Part shown: in pieces, positions 1 through 6,630 of the stretch | Position numbering within the stretch: the first letter of the stretch is position 1 | How the letters are laid out: every line of letters begins with the position of its first letter | From: CAZRRV01 sp964602735 | Lineage (GTDB): Bacteria; Bacillota; Clostridia; Oscillospirales; Acutalibacteraceae | DNA: 20,118 nucleotides | Reading direction: 5' to 3' | Assembly (NCBI GenBank): GCA_964602735.1 | Contig: CAZRRV010000028.1 | Location: 1-20,118, forward strand | Notes under the pieces: model-generated | Told to the model about the DNA's origin: nothing | Databases searched by the model: none | The model's input: the letters and a program-made list of their open reading frames with translations, nothing else | Translations under genes and position numbers: made by a program

Positions 1-68
1 GCCACCACCAGGACGATACTACCAATGATGCATAATTGTTTCTTATGTTTAATGATCCAATCTTTCAT
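1..68 (-). CDS. N-terminus of a probable membrane-anchored or secreted protein, cut by the window edge
   Basis: An ATG at 68 opens a frame that stays open to the window edge and gives 22 complete codons, beginning MKDWIIKHKKQLCIIGSIVL. A short basic stretch (K7, H8, K9, K10) followed by a hydrophobic run (from about L12) is the pattern of a signal peptide or an N-terminal membrane anchor. A purine-rich GAGGG lies about 10 nt upstream of the ATG. The frame starts 33 nt after the stop of the DUF1836 gene in the same direction, so the two may share a transcript. Its codons are richer in A and T than those of the ribosomal genes. The family cannot be named from so little sequence. Confidence 0.5.
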   Translation of the reverse strand, partial: MKDWIIKHKKQLCIIGSIVLVV

Positions 69-89
69 ACTTTCCCGCCCTCACATTCA

Positions 90-103
90 AAACCGTACGG
101 TTT
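90..103. repeat. Perfect 14-bp palindrome overlapping the DUF1836 stop codon
   Basis: The sequence AAACCGTACGGTTT is fully self-complementary and covers the last two bases read of the DUF1836 stop codon (TAA at 104-102). In the minus direction the RNA could fold as a small hairpin ending in UUUU, so it may act as a weak terminator or an mRNA 3'-end structure between this gene and the next one. It could also be a protein-binding site. The role is inferred. Confidence 0.4.
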
Positions 104-731
104 ATGCGCTTTCGGCTTTCCTGACGTCTTTTTTATCTTCCCTGCGATCGTCTTTTCTCTCGCTTTTATCTCCGTTTTCCTGTTCGCCGCGTATGCTCTC
201 GGCTTTAAGCGCTATAAGCTTTTGCGATATTTCGCTTCCGGATACCGCGAAAAGCGATACGAACAGGCATAGATGCAGAATATCGTCGGGCGCCTCGCGC
301 TCATCGCAAAGTATATCGATAAGCCGCATCATTTCAATATACGATTCGCGGCGGATTTCGCAAAAATAATTGTAAATTTCCGGCAGTGTTTCGGCGGTTA
401 CCCCGAACGAAAAAAAGTTTTTGATTTCCTGAATCGACAGCGCCTGTTTCAAAACGCAGATGATTAAAAGGGTGGCTATGTGCGCCCGGTTGTATTTCTT
501 TTTTATCGGCGGATCAAGCAAGCCGATTTTTACATAATTGTTAATCATCGCGTGGGTAATCTGCTTGTCGGACTTGTCTAATTCCGGCTTGCCGCCGTAA
601 AGCGAATTATCGAGCAGACTTATCACCTGATCCATATATAAATCGAAATCGGGAAGGTTCTCCCAGCGCGGGAGAGCCCTCGGGGCGAAAACATCCGCCC
701 AGCGGTTTCTGCCATGTACCGTTTCCGCCAA
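102..731 (-). CDS. DUF1836 family protein, MerR-like putative DNA-binding protein
   Basis: This 209-residue protein fits the DUF1836 family of Firmicutes: the opening LPRWENLPDFDLYMDQVISLL block (residues 20-40), then ITHAMINNYVKIGLLDPPIKKKY (58-80), then the helical NRAHIATLLIICVLKQALSI segment (81-100). The 58-105 part resembles a MerR-type winged helix, so DNA binding is plausible, but no target is known to me. The tail from about residue 181 is highly charged (R, E, K, D) and probably disordered. The start is TTG at 731, preceded by AAAGGCGGTGA (738-748), a Shine-Dalgarno sequence with one mismatch and 6-nt spacing. No in-frame ATG occurs before residue 33, and the conserved block needs the upstream part. 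It is divergent from degV. Its promoter carries an inverted repeat, which suggests autoregulation (inference). Confidence 0.8.
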   Translation of the reverse strand: MAETVHGRNRWADVFAPRALPRWENLPDFDLYMDQVISLLDNSLYGGKPELDKSDKQITHAMINNYVKIGLLDPPIKKKYNRAHIATLLIICVLKQALSIQEIKNFFSFGVTAETLPEIYNYFCEIRRESYIEMMRLIDILCDEREAPDDILHLCLFVSLFAVSGSEISQKLIALKAESIRGEQENGDKSERKDDRREDKKDVRKAESA

Positions 732-780
732 AGTTGTTCACCGCCTTTATTGTTTGTGACTGTCGCCCTGAATTTATTTA

Positions 781-809
781 AGCATAACACATTATGCGAT
801 TTTTTTCAA
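781..809 (-). promoter_or_regulatory. Promoter of the DUF1836 gene
   Basis: Reading the minus strand, TTGAAA (809-804) is followed after exactly 17 nt by TATGCT (786-781). The -10 is preceded by TG one base upstream, forming an extended -10. Transcription should start near 773, leaving a leader of about 40 nt before the TTG start. The match is good but was not tested. Confidence 0.6.
782..797. promoter_or_regulatory. Operator-like inverted repeat in the DUF1836 promoter
   Basis: GCATAA-CACA-TTATGC is a perfect 6-bp inverted repeat with a 4-nt centre. It covers the 3' half of the spacer and five of the six -10 bases of the minus-strand promoter. A protein bound here would block RNA polymerase, so this is a typical place for repression. 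The obvious candidate regulator is the DUF1836 protein itself, which is inference. Confidence 0.5.
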
Positions 810-827
810 TTAAATTCTAAAAACTCA

Positions 828-856
828 TTGACAAAATAATAATTATGATATAACAT
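828..856 (+). promoter_or_regulatory. Promoter of degV
   Basis: A perfect -35 TTGACA lies at 828-833. Two -10 choices follow: TATAAC at 849-854 (15-nt spacer, five of six bases match) or TAACAT at 851-856 (17-nt spacer, four of six match). The surrounding DNA is very AT-rich. The -35 boxes of this promoter and the divergent one are 18 bp apart, so the two promoters lie back to back without overlapping. Confidence 0.55.
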
Positions 857-897
857 AGTATACGATATTAGATTACATGTAAACGGAGTGAAGTACG

Positions 898-1767
898 ATG
901 GCTTTCAAACTGATTACCGACAGTTGCGCGAATCTTACCCGTGAAATTATCGACCGTTACGACATTACCGTAATTCCGCTTGAGTACACCATGAACGGAG
1001 AACAGCATTCGATAACGCCCGAAATCGGCGAAGACGATTTCAAGGCTTTTTACGGGAACATGCGCGAGGGGCAGATCGTCAAAACCGCCATGGCGAACGG
1101 CGAGAATTTCCGCCGTCTGTTCGAGGATATACTGGAATCCGGGGAGGATATTCTGTACATCGGTTTCAGTTCGGCGTTAAGCGGTACGGTGCAGTCGGTC
1201 AAAGCCACGCTTGACGCTTTGAGCGGGCAGTATCCGGAACGACGGTGTATCACGATCGACAGTTTGTGCGCCGCGATGGGGGAAGGACTGCTTGTAACGC
1301 ACGCCGCAATGCTGAGAGAAAGCGGCAAATCAATCGACGAGGTAGCCGACTGGACCGAACAAAACAAATTGCGCCTTGTTCACCTTTTCACGGTTGACGA
1401 CCTTAAATATTTGCGTCGCGGCGGGAGAATTTCGGGCGCGACGGCACTTATCGGCTCGGTTCTGCAAATAAAGCCGCTTATGCATGTGGATAACGAAGGG
1501 CGGCTGGTTGCATTCGGCAAGGTGCGCGGGCGCAAAAATTCGATCGAATCGTTGCTCAAACGAATGGGCGAGATAATCGAGAACCCGGAGCAGCAGATAA
1601 TATACATCATTCACGGCGACTGTTACGACGAGGCAAAGCACATCGCGGATGAAGTACAAAAACGCTTTAAGCCCAAAAAGACGGTTATAAACTATGTCGA
1701 TCTTGTTATCGGCGCCCACTCCGGCCCCGGCACTCTCGCAATCTTTTTCCTGGGCCGGGAAAGATAA
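898..1767 (+). CDS. DegV family fatty-acid-binding protein (FakB-like)
   Basis: This 289-residue protein has the usual DegV length. Visible family motifs are the N-terminal LITDSCANL (residues 5-13, with the TDS motif), GFSSALSGT (89-97) in the fatty-acid carboxylate region, the VDDLKYLRRGGRIS loop (166-179) and the C-terminal IGAHSGPGT (271-279). DegV/FakB proteins bind a fatty acid and, where studied, present it to the kinase FakA for phosphorylation and entry into phospholipid synthesis. No fakA gene lies in the window, so its partner is unknown. The protein is cytoplasmic, with no signal peptide or membrane helix. The ATG at 898 is preceded by GGAG at 885-888. It is monocistronic, divergent from the DUF1836 gene and convergent with the ribosomal operon. 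Confidence 0.93.
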   Translation: MAFKLITDSCANLTREIIDRYDITVIPLEYTMNGEQHSITPEIGEDDFKAFYGNMREGQIVKTAMANGENFRRLFEDILESGEDILYIGFSSALSGTVQSVKATLDALSGQYPERRCITIDSLCAAMGEGLLVTHAAMLRESGKSIDEVADWTEQNKLRLVHLFTVDDLKYLRRGGRISGATALIGSVLQIKPLMHVDNEGRLVAFGKVRGRKNSIESLLKRMGEIIENPEQQIIYIIHGDCYDEAKHIADEVQKRFKPKKTVINYVDLVIGAHSGPGTLAIFFLGRER

Positions 1768-1951
1768 GGCAACACCGCATAAATACCCGGCATCGGATGC
1801 AACGGCTGATTTTCCGTTAAACAAAAAGCGCGGGGAATACTTCGCTAATTTCCGAGCATTTTTGTAAAATATAAGGGAAAAGTGCCGGCAGATGATGTCG
1901 GGAGCCGTCAGGCGGGCACCCGGCGATATTGCCGCAATAATTTCGTAAACA

Positions 1952-1974
1952 CCCCGCCGCGCGGCGGGGTTTTC
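1952..1974 (+). terminator. Probable intrinsic terminator of degV
   Basis: The fully self-complementary CCCCGCCGCGCGGCGGGG (1952-1969) forms a very stable stem with a 4-nt loop and is followed directly by TTTTCCT on the plus strand. It lies about 185 nt after the degV stop, so the degV transcript would have a long 3' end. On the minus strand no T-run follows the stem, so it probably acts for degV only. Confidence 0.6.
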
Positions 1975-2174
1975 CTCGCGCCGGGCGGAACCCGCATTTG
2001 CCCGTATTCGGCATGGTTTTGTTAAAAACTGCGCCTCGCAGAGCCGCCGGCGCTTTCCTGTTATATTTTCCGGAAGTCTTCGCAAACACATCGGTTATTC
2101 CCTCCGTCGTTTCATCATATGGCGAAAGCCCGCCGACAGTTGCCGGGCGCGCGCCGGTTGACCGTGCACTAAAG

Positions 2175-2215
2175 AAAAATATAAAAACCGCGGGTTGCGT
2201 TAAACCGTACCCGCG
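2175..2215 (-). terminator. Probable main terminator of the ribosomal-protein operon
   Basis: On the minus strand CGCGGGT and ACCCGCG (2215-2209 and 2195-2189) form a 7-bp stem around a 13-nt loop, followed by GTTTTTATATTTTT. This is the best T-rich tail in the spacer. It lies about 200 nt after the rplQ stop. Confidence 0.6.
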
Positions 2216-2315
2216 ATCATTTGATTTCGGTACAGAGTATAAAATAAGCCGCGCGAACATAGCCGCCGGCGGTTCGCGGACGCGTTACCCGCGAGAATTT
2301 CCCGTGCCGTTATTA

Positions 2316-2352
2316 CGAAAACCCGCGCTTCCCGATCCCCGAGAGCGCGGGT
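2316..2352 (-). terminator. First terminator-like hairpin after rplQ
   Basis: On the minus strand ACCCGCGCT and AGCGCGGGT pair over 9 bp with a 14-nt loop, and the stem runs into TTTTCG. The T-run is short, so termination may be partial. Together with the hairpin at 2175-2215 it would form a tandem terminator. Confidence 0.5.
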
Positions 2353-2414
2353 CTTACCCGATATTCCTGTTTTCGCGGGAAATTACTCAAACACGCCTTG
2401 TCATACTCCCGCGG

Positions 2415-2759
2415 CTATTTAATCAGTTCGATTATCGCCATTTCGGCGGCATCGCCGCGGCGGTTGCCCGTCCGTACAATCCGGCAGTAACCCCCGTTAC
2501 GGTCGGAATACGAGGGCGCTATTTCGTCATAAAGCTTTTTCACAACCGCTTCCTTTGTGATAAAAGCCATGGCGCGCCGCTTACTCGCAAGCGAGTTGTC
2601 TTTCGCCAATGTGATATATTTTTCGGTCTCACTGCGGACTTCCTTCGCCCTTGTTACGGTGGTTTCGACCTTGCCGTTTTCCAGCAGATAAGTTACCAGC
2701 CCGCGCAACATCGCTCTCCTGTGATCGGTGGTTCGACCGAGCTTTCTTGTCCCCGGCAT
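2415..2759 (-). CDS. rplQ: 50S ribosomal protein L17
   Basis: This 114-residue protein opens with the L17 signature MPGTRKLGRTTDHRRAMLRG and ends at the usual short bacterial length. L17 binds 23S rRNA near the exit-tunnel side of the large subunit. The ATG at 2759 follows an AAAGGAG site. It lies 19 nt after rpoA and is the last gene of the superoperon, with terminator-like hairpins downstream. No ecfA or truA genes follow it, unlike in many Firmicutes. Confidence 0.97.
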   Translation of the reverse strand: MPGTRKLGRTTDHRRAMLRGLVTYLLENGKVETTVTRAKEVRSETEKYITLAKDNSLASKRRAMAFITKEAVVKKLYDEIAPSYSDRNGGYCRIVRTGNRRGDAAEMAIIELIK

Positions 2760-2778
2760 ACTGTTTCTCCTTTCGCGA

Positions 2779-3726
2779 TTATTCGCCTGTCTCTTTTAAG
2801 CCGAGACCCAGAGAATCGAGCTTTGCTTCGATCTCCTCCAGCGATTTTCTTCCGAGATTGCGAACTTTCATCATTTCCTCAACCGTCATTTGCGTAAGAT
2901 CCTGAACCGTATTTATATCGGCGCGTTTTAAGCAGTTGAAGCTGCGAACCGAAAGATCGAGTTCCTCAATCGTCGTTTCAAGCGCTTTCACGTCTTCCTC
3001 GGTTTCCTTCTCCACGAAAACCTCGGTTTCCGCGGCGTCGGCCGAGAGATCGATAAACAGGTTGAGATGTTCGGTTAAAATCTTTGCCGCTTTCGATACG
3101 GCATCCATGGCGCTAAGGGTTCCGTTCGTCCATACCTCGAGCGCGAGACTGTCGTAATCGGTCATATTCCCTACACGGGTATTGCTTACGGTGTAATTGG
3201 CTTTCACAACCGGCGTGTAAATCGAATCGAGCGGAATTACCCCTATAATACTGTTTTTGCCTTTGTTTTCTTCGGCGGACACATATCCCCTTCCCTTGTC
3301 GACGGTTATTTCCATCGAAAGTTTTCCGTCGCTTTCGAGAGTGGCAATATGCAGGTCGGGATTGAGAATATCCACCTCGGAATCTTTTTTTATCGAAGCC
3401 CCGGTAACCTCGCCCGGCCCGGTAACATCAATATAAAGCGTCTTCGGACCGTCGCCGTGCAAATTCGGGATTAAACCCTTCATATTCAGAACAATCTCGG
3501 TAACATCTTCCTTAACGCCCTCGATCGCGGTAAATTCGTGCATAACACCGTCGATTTTTATCGATGTTACCGCGCACCCGGGCAACGACGAAAGCAGTAC
3601 GCGACGCATGCTGTTGCCGAGGGTCGTACCGTATCCGCCCTGTAGCGGCGCCAAGACAAACCTGGCGTAAGAATTGTTCGCCGATACATCCTGCACATCG
3701 ATTTTCGGTTTTTCCATTCCTAACAT
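2779..3726 (-). CDS. rpoA: DNA-directed RNA polymerase alpha subunit
   Basis: This 315-residue protein is full length. The N-terminal assembly domain covers roughly residues 1-235 and includes the NSYARFVLAPLQGGYGTTLGNSMRRVLLSS segment that drives dimer formation and contact with beta and beta'. An acidic linker follows, then the helix-hairpin-helix C-terminal domain (about 250-310) with RSFNCLKRADINTVQDL and VRNLGRKSLEEIEAKL, which binds UP-element DNA and activators. The first ATG (3726) has AGGGAG 5 nt upstream. A second ATG three codons later would have almost no spacing, and EKPKI aligns with the usual family start. It follows rpsD by 65 nt, the largest gap inside the operon. Confidence 0.98.
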   Translation of the reverse strand: MLGMEKPKIDVQDVSANNSYARFVLAPLQGGYGTTLGNSMRRVLLSSLPGCAVTSIKIDGVMHEFTAIEGVKEDVTEIVLNMKGLIPNLHGDGPKTLYIDVTGPGEVTGASIKKDSEVDILNPDLHIATLESDGKLSMEITVDKGRGYVSAEENKGKNSIIGVIPLDSIYTPVVKANYTVSNTRVGNMTDYDSLALEVWTNGTLSAMDAVSKAAKILTEHLNLFIDLSADAAETEVFVEKETEEDVKALETTIEELDLSVRSFNCLKRADINTVQDLTQMTVEEMMKVRNLGRKSLEEIEAKLDSLGLGLKETGE

Positions 3727-3791
3727 AAAAGCTCCCTTTCTACGCTTACAATCAAACCGTATTCGGCTTTTGAACGGAACGAACCGTAATA

Positions 3792-4418
3792 TTACTTCGA
3801 ATAGAACTCGACTATAAGCTGTTCGTCAACCGGCGCGTCGATAGCGTCGCGATCGGGCAGGCTTACTACTTTAACTTCCCACGCTTCGCGATTTGCATCC
3901 ATCCAGTCGGGAACGGGACGCGAACCGTTGGCTTCGGCAATCGCCTTAAACTTCTCGCCGGTTCTGCTTTTTTCGCAAACCGTAACGGTATCGCCGGCGC
4001 GCAGTAAGAACGACGGTATATTTACCCGTTTCCCGTTTACCTCGAAATGGCCGTGCCCCACCAGCTGGCGCGCCTCCGCTCTCGACGAGGCGTAACCCGC
4101 GCGGTAAACCACATTATCCAAACGGCTTTCAAGCAGTTTTAACAGGTTTTCTCCCGTAACGCCCTGTTTGCGCTCGGCAATTTCGAAATAATGATGGAAC
4201 TGTGACTCGTTTACCCCGTAAAAGCGCCGTGCCTTCTGTTTCGCGCGCAACTGTAATCCGTATTCGGAGGTTTTCTTTCTGCCCTGCCCGTGCTGGCCGG
4301 GCGCGTAAGTTCTGAGCTCCGCCGAACACTTTTCGGAATAGCAACGGTCGCCTTTCAAAAATAATTTCTGCCCCTCGCGGCGGCACTGCCTGCAAACGGC
4401 TCCGGTATATCTTGCCAT
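3792..4418 (-). CDS. rpsD: 30S ribosomal protein S4, zinc-binding form
   Basis: This 208-residue protein carries C9-x2-C12 and C26-x4-C31, the zinc-binding (C+) N-terminus, and then the S4 RNA-binding domain with LESRLDNVVYRAGYASSRAEARQLVGHGHFEVNGKRV. S4 nucleates 30S assembly on 16S rRNA and in some bacteria represses its own operon. Placement between rpsK and rpoA is the alpha-operon order, unlike Bacillus subtilis where rpsD stands alone. The ATG at 4418 follows AGGGGGA, 17 nt after rpsK. Confidence 0.98.
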   Translation of the reverse strand: MARYTGAVCRQCRREGQKLFLKGDRCYSEKCSAELRTYAPGQHGQGRKKTSEYGLQLRAKQKARRFYGVNESQFHHYFEIAERKQGVTGENLLKLLESRLDNVVYRAGYASSRAEARQLVGHGHFEVNGKRVNIPSFLLRAGDTVTVCEKSRTGEKFKAIAEANGSRPVPDWMDANREAWEVKVVSLPDRDAIDAPVDEQLIVEFYSK

Positions 4419-4435
4419 GCTGTAATTCCCCCTGA

Positions 4436-4837
4436 CTATACTCTTCTTCTTTTAGGCGGACGGCACCCGTTATGAGGAATGGGTGTAACGTCTTTTATAA
4501 GCGTTACCTCAAGCCCCGCCGATTGCAGAGCGCGAATCGCGGCCTCTCTTCCGGCTCCGGGCCCCTTTACATAAACCTCAACCGTTTTCAGCCCGTGTTC
4601 CATGGCGGCTTTCGCGGCCGCCTCGGCGGCGCTCTGCGCGGCGAACGGGGTTGACTTTCTCGAACCCCTGAACCCGAGTTCGCCGGCCGACGCCCACGAA
4701 AGAGCGTTCCCCTGAACATCGGTAATCGTTACGATTGTGTTGTTAAATGTTGACTGGATATGCGCCGATCCCCGCTCGATATTCTTCTTCTCGCGGCGCC
4801 TGCGCGTGACGGTTCCTTTTTTTACCTTGGTTGCCAT
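4436..4837 (-). CDS. rpsK: 30S ribosomal protein S11
   Basis: This 133-residue protein has the S11 core AHIQSTFNNTIVTITDVQGN, the GFRGSRKSTPFAAQ segment, the VKGPGAGREAAIRAL loop and the C-terminal DVTPIPHNGCRPPKRRRV. It sits on the 30S platform next to S7 and helps form the mRNA exit region. The first 22 residues are Lys/Arg-rich, as in other Firmicute S11 proteins. It lies 20 nt after rpsM with GGGGGA as the ribosome binding site. Confidence 0.98.
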   Translation of the reverse strand: MATKVKKGTVTRRRREKKNIERGSAHIQSTFNNTIVTITDVQGNALSWASAGELGFRGSRKSTPFAAQSAAEAAAKAAMEHGLKTVEVYVKGPGAGREAAIRALQSAGLEVTLIKDVTPIPHNGCRPPKRRRV

Positions 4838-4857
4838 TTTGACGGTTCATCCCCCTG

Positions 4858-5226
4858 TTACTTCTTCTTATTCGCTATGGTCTTCCTCGGACCTTTGCGT
4901 GTACGCGCGTTGGTTTTCGACCTTTGCCCCCGCACGGGCAGACCTTTACGGTGGCGGGTGCCGCGGTAACTCCCGATTTCGATCAGCCGCTTAATATCGA
5001 ACGCTACGGCGCGGCGGCAGTCGCCCTCAACCTGAAGATTTTTATCGATATACTCACGCAGTTTCGATACCTCGTCTTCGGTAAGGTCTTTTACACGCGT
5101 ATCGGGATTAACCCCGGTAGACGCCAGAATTTTTTTCGATGTGGTAAGCCCTATCCCGTAGATATAGGTAAGCCCTATTTCGACCCGTTTCTCTCTCGGA
5201 AGGTCAACACCGGCTATTCGTGCCAT
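4858..5226 (-). CDS. rpsM: 30S ribosomal protein S13
   Basis: This 122-residue protein has the S13 start MARIAGVDLPREKRVEIGLTYIYGIG (helix-two-turn-helix region) and the basic tail GSYRGTRHRKGLPVRGQRSKTNARTRKGPRK that reaches towards the P-site tRNA. S13 sits in the 30S head and forms bridges to the 50S subunit. The ATG at 5226 follows GAGGTG with 8-nt spacing. It opens the classic alpha-operon block rpsM-rpsK-rpsD-rpoA-rplQ, here joined to the spc genes with no promoter that I could see in the 33-nt gap before it. Confidence 0.98.
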   Translation of the reverse strand: MARIAGVDLPREKRVEIGLTYIYGIGLTTSKKILASTGVNPDTRVKDLTEDEVSKLREYIDKNLQVEGDCRRAVAFDIKRLIEIGSYRGTRHRKGLPVRGQRSKTNARTRKGPRKTIANKKK

Positions 5227-5259
5227 TTAACTCGCACCTCACTTCTCGATAATTTTCAA

Positions 5260-5373
5260 TCAGCCCTGACGCTGCTTGTGTTTTGGATTTTCGCAAATAA
5301 CCATCACTTTGCCTTTGCGTTTGATTATCTTGCACTTATCGCACATTTTTTTTACTGAAGGTCTTACTTTCAT
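5260..5373 (-). CDS. rpmJ: 50S ribosomal protein L36, zinc-binding form
   Basis: A 37-residue frame starts at the ATG at 5373 and begins MKVRPSVKKMCDKCK, ending PKHKQRQG. C11, C14, C27 and H32 form the zinc ribbon of the C+ type. L36 is the smallest large-subunit protein and binds 23S rRNA late in assembly. A GGGGGA site lies 6 nt upstream. Its place between infA and rpsM is the standard one in Firmicutes. Confidence 0.97.
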   Translation of the reverse strand: MKVRPSVKKMCDKCKIIKRKGKVMVICENPKHKQRQG

Positions 5374-5392
5374 TTTTCTTCCCCCGTGAAAT

Positions 5393-5611
5393 TTATTTGG
5401 TGCGCCATGTGATGCGCCCTTTTGTTAAATCGTAAGGCGACATCTCAACCGTTACCCTGTCGCCCGGCAGGATGCGAATAAAATTCATTCTCAGCTTGCC
5501 GGAAATATGCGCCAAAATTATATGATCCCCTTTAATGCGAACACGAAACATCGCGTTCGGCATAGCCTCAACCACAACGCCCTCAACTTCTATCATGTCC
5601 GCTTTGGACAT
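5393..5611 (-). CDS. infA: Translation initiation factor IF-1
   Basis: The 72-residue protein starting MSKADMIEVEGVVVEAMPNA has the usual IF-1 length and S1-like OB fold, with AHISGKLRMNFIRILPGDRVTVEMSPYDLTKGRI matching the family closely. IF-1 binds the 30S A site and supports IF-2 and IF-3 during initiation. The ATG at 5611 is chosen over an in-frame GAG-rich extension to 5641 because it matches the family start and has AGGGGG 7 nt upstream. A second ATG (codon 6) overlaps the KOW gene stop as ATGA, but would shorten the conserved N-terminus. The first 19 nt overlap the 3' end of the KOW gene. Confidence 0.96.
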   Translation of the reverse strand: MSKADMIEVEGVVVEAMPNAMFRVRIKGDHIILAHISGKLRMNFIRILPGDRVTVEMSPYDLTKGRITWRTK

Positions 5612-5868
5612 TCGGGAACCCCCTCTCGACTCCTGTTCCAATCGCGCAAGGCAATGCGAAGCTGCCTGTCGGTTTTAATACATTCTTCCGGGAAAACCGT
5701 ATTTGTTTTCTGCGTATGCCTGGGATTCTTGCGTTTCGGCCTTTCAAGCGGCCGCTCTTTGCCGTCGGCGACCAGAATATTTTTCCCGTCGTACCCGACC
5801 GTTACAAGAAAATTGCCTTTATCCCGGCCCGCGAGCGACAGAACAATCGTTCCCCTTTGCAACGGCAT
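5593..5868 (-). CDS. KOW domain RNA-binding protein (COG2163-like)
   Basis: This 91-residue protein begins MPLQRGTIVLSLAGRDKGNF, a KOW motif (about residues 4-35), followed by ADGKERPLERPKRKNPRHTQ (about residues 33-52), a combination known from the small L14e/L6e-like proteins that many Clostridia encode between map and infA. RNA or ribosome binding is expected from the fold, but the bacterial role is not established to my knowledge. The ATG at 5868 is preferred over a GTG at 5874 because AGGAGG (5877-5882, overlapping the map stop) lies 8 nt from the ATG but only 2 nt from the GTG. Its last 19 nt overlap infA, which suggests translational coupling. The C-terminal half after residue 55 is variable and of unknown function. 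Confidence 0.85.
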   Translation of the reverse strand: MPLQRGTIVLSLAGRDKGNFLVTVGYDGKNILVADGKERPLERPKRKNPRHTQKTNTVFPEECIKTDRQLRIALRDWNRSREGVPECPKRT

Positions 5869-5880
5869 CGGCACAACCTC

Positions 5881-6630
5881 CTAATCGCATGTCGTGAGAA
5901 TTACGGGACCGCTCTCCGTAACGGCGACGGTATGTTCGAAGTGCGCCGAAAGCGACCCGTCTTTCGTTGAAACCGTCCAGCCGTCTCCGGCAACCCTTAC
6001 GCCGGGCAGCCCGGCGTTTACCATAGGCTCGATGGCTATTGTCATTCCGGGGACAAGCCTCACTCCGTGTCCCGCTTTTCCCCAGTTCGGAACCTCGGGC
6101 TCTTCATGAAGTTCGGTGCCGACACCGTGCCCCACGAACTGCCGAACCACGCTGAACCCTCTCGCCTCGACATAATTTTGCACCGCAGACGATATATCGC
6201 CTATCCTGCAACCCGCCCGCGCCGCTTTTATGCCCTCGTATAAACTTTCGCGCGTGGTGCTTATCAGCCGTTCGGCGCGATCGCTTATCGAACCGCACGG
6301 GAAGGTTGCCGCGTTATCGCCGTTGTAACCGTTGTATTCGGCGCCCAGGTCAACGCTTACTATGTCTCCCTCGCGCAGACGGATATGCCTGCCCGGTATT
6401 CCGTGAATTACAACATCGTTCACCGATATACACGCCGCGGCGGGAAATCCGTTATCCTTGAAATTCGGCCTGGCTCCGCAACCCAGAATATATTTTTCGG
6501 CAATCCTGTTCAGTTCCGCGGTGGTTATTCCCGGCTCGACGGCTTCTCCTACAAGTTTAAGCGCCCTTGCCGATATAACGCACGCCTCGCGCATTCGGTG
6601 CAGTTCCTCGGAATTTTTCAGGGAAATCAT
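5881..6630 (-). CDS. map: Type I methionine aminopeptidase
   Basis: This 249-residue enzyme removes the initiator methionine from nascent proteins. The five metal ligands are visible: D94 (VDLG), D105 (YNGDNA, 11 residues later as in the family), H168 (FVGHGVG), E201 (AIEPMV) and E232 (HFEHT). The substrate-binding H76 (VIHGIPG) is also present. The ATG at 6630 overlaps the adk stop as ATGA, and the start MISLKNSEELHRMREA matches the family. An upstream extension of the frame to 6825 is only antisense-like reading inside adk. It lacks the N-terminal zinc-finger extension seen in some MetAPs. Confidence 0.97.
   Translation of the reverse strand: MISLKNSEELHRMREACVISARALKLVGEAVEPGITTAELNRIAEKYILGCGARPNFKDNGFPAAACISVNDVVIHGIPGRHIRLREGDIVSVDLGAEYNGYNGDNAATFPCGSISDRAERLISTTRESLYEGIKAARAGCRIGDISSAVQNYVEARGFSVVRQFVGHGVGTELHEEPEVPNWGKAGHGVRLVPGMTIAIEPMVNAGLPGVRVAGDGWTVSTKDGSLSAHFEHTVAVTESGPVILTTCD

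Larger units (their letters stand above)
1768..2414. other. Convergent intergenic spacer, no credible gene
   Basis: This 647-nt stretch separates the stop of degV from the stop of rplQ on the opposite strand. It contains terminator-like hairpins for both directions and several other GC-rich inverted repeats, such as the CCGCCGGCGG palindrome near 2265. Open frames crossing it have no plausible ribosome binding site or recognisable motif and run antisense into known genes. I see no tRNA or other known RNA in it. Confidence 0.7.

Noticed and set aside
1330..2091. A 253-codon minus-strand frame opposite degV
   Set aside because: It is antisense to the DegV coding region, contains no family motif and has no credible start site.
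1998..2897. A 299-codon plus-strand frame crossing the spacer and running antisense to rplQ and the end of rpoA
   Set aside because: It has no clear ribosome binding site, low-complexity Arg/Pro/Phe-rich composition, and overlap with two certain genes.
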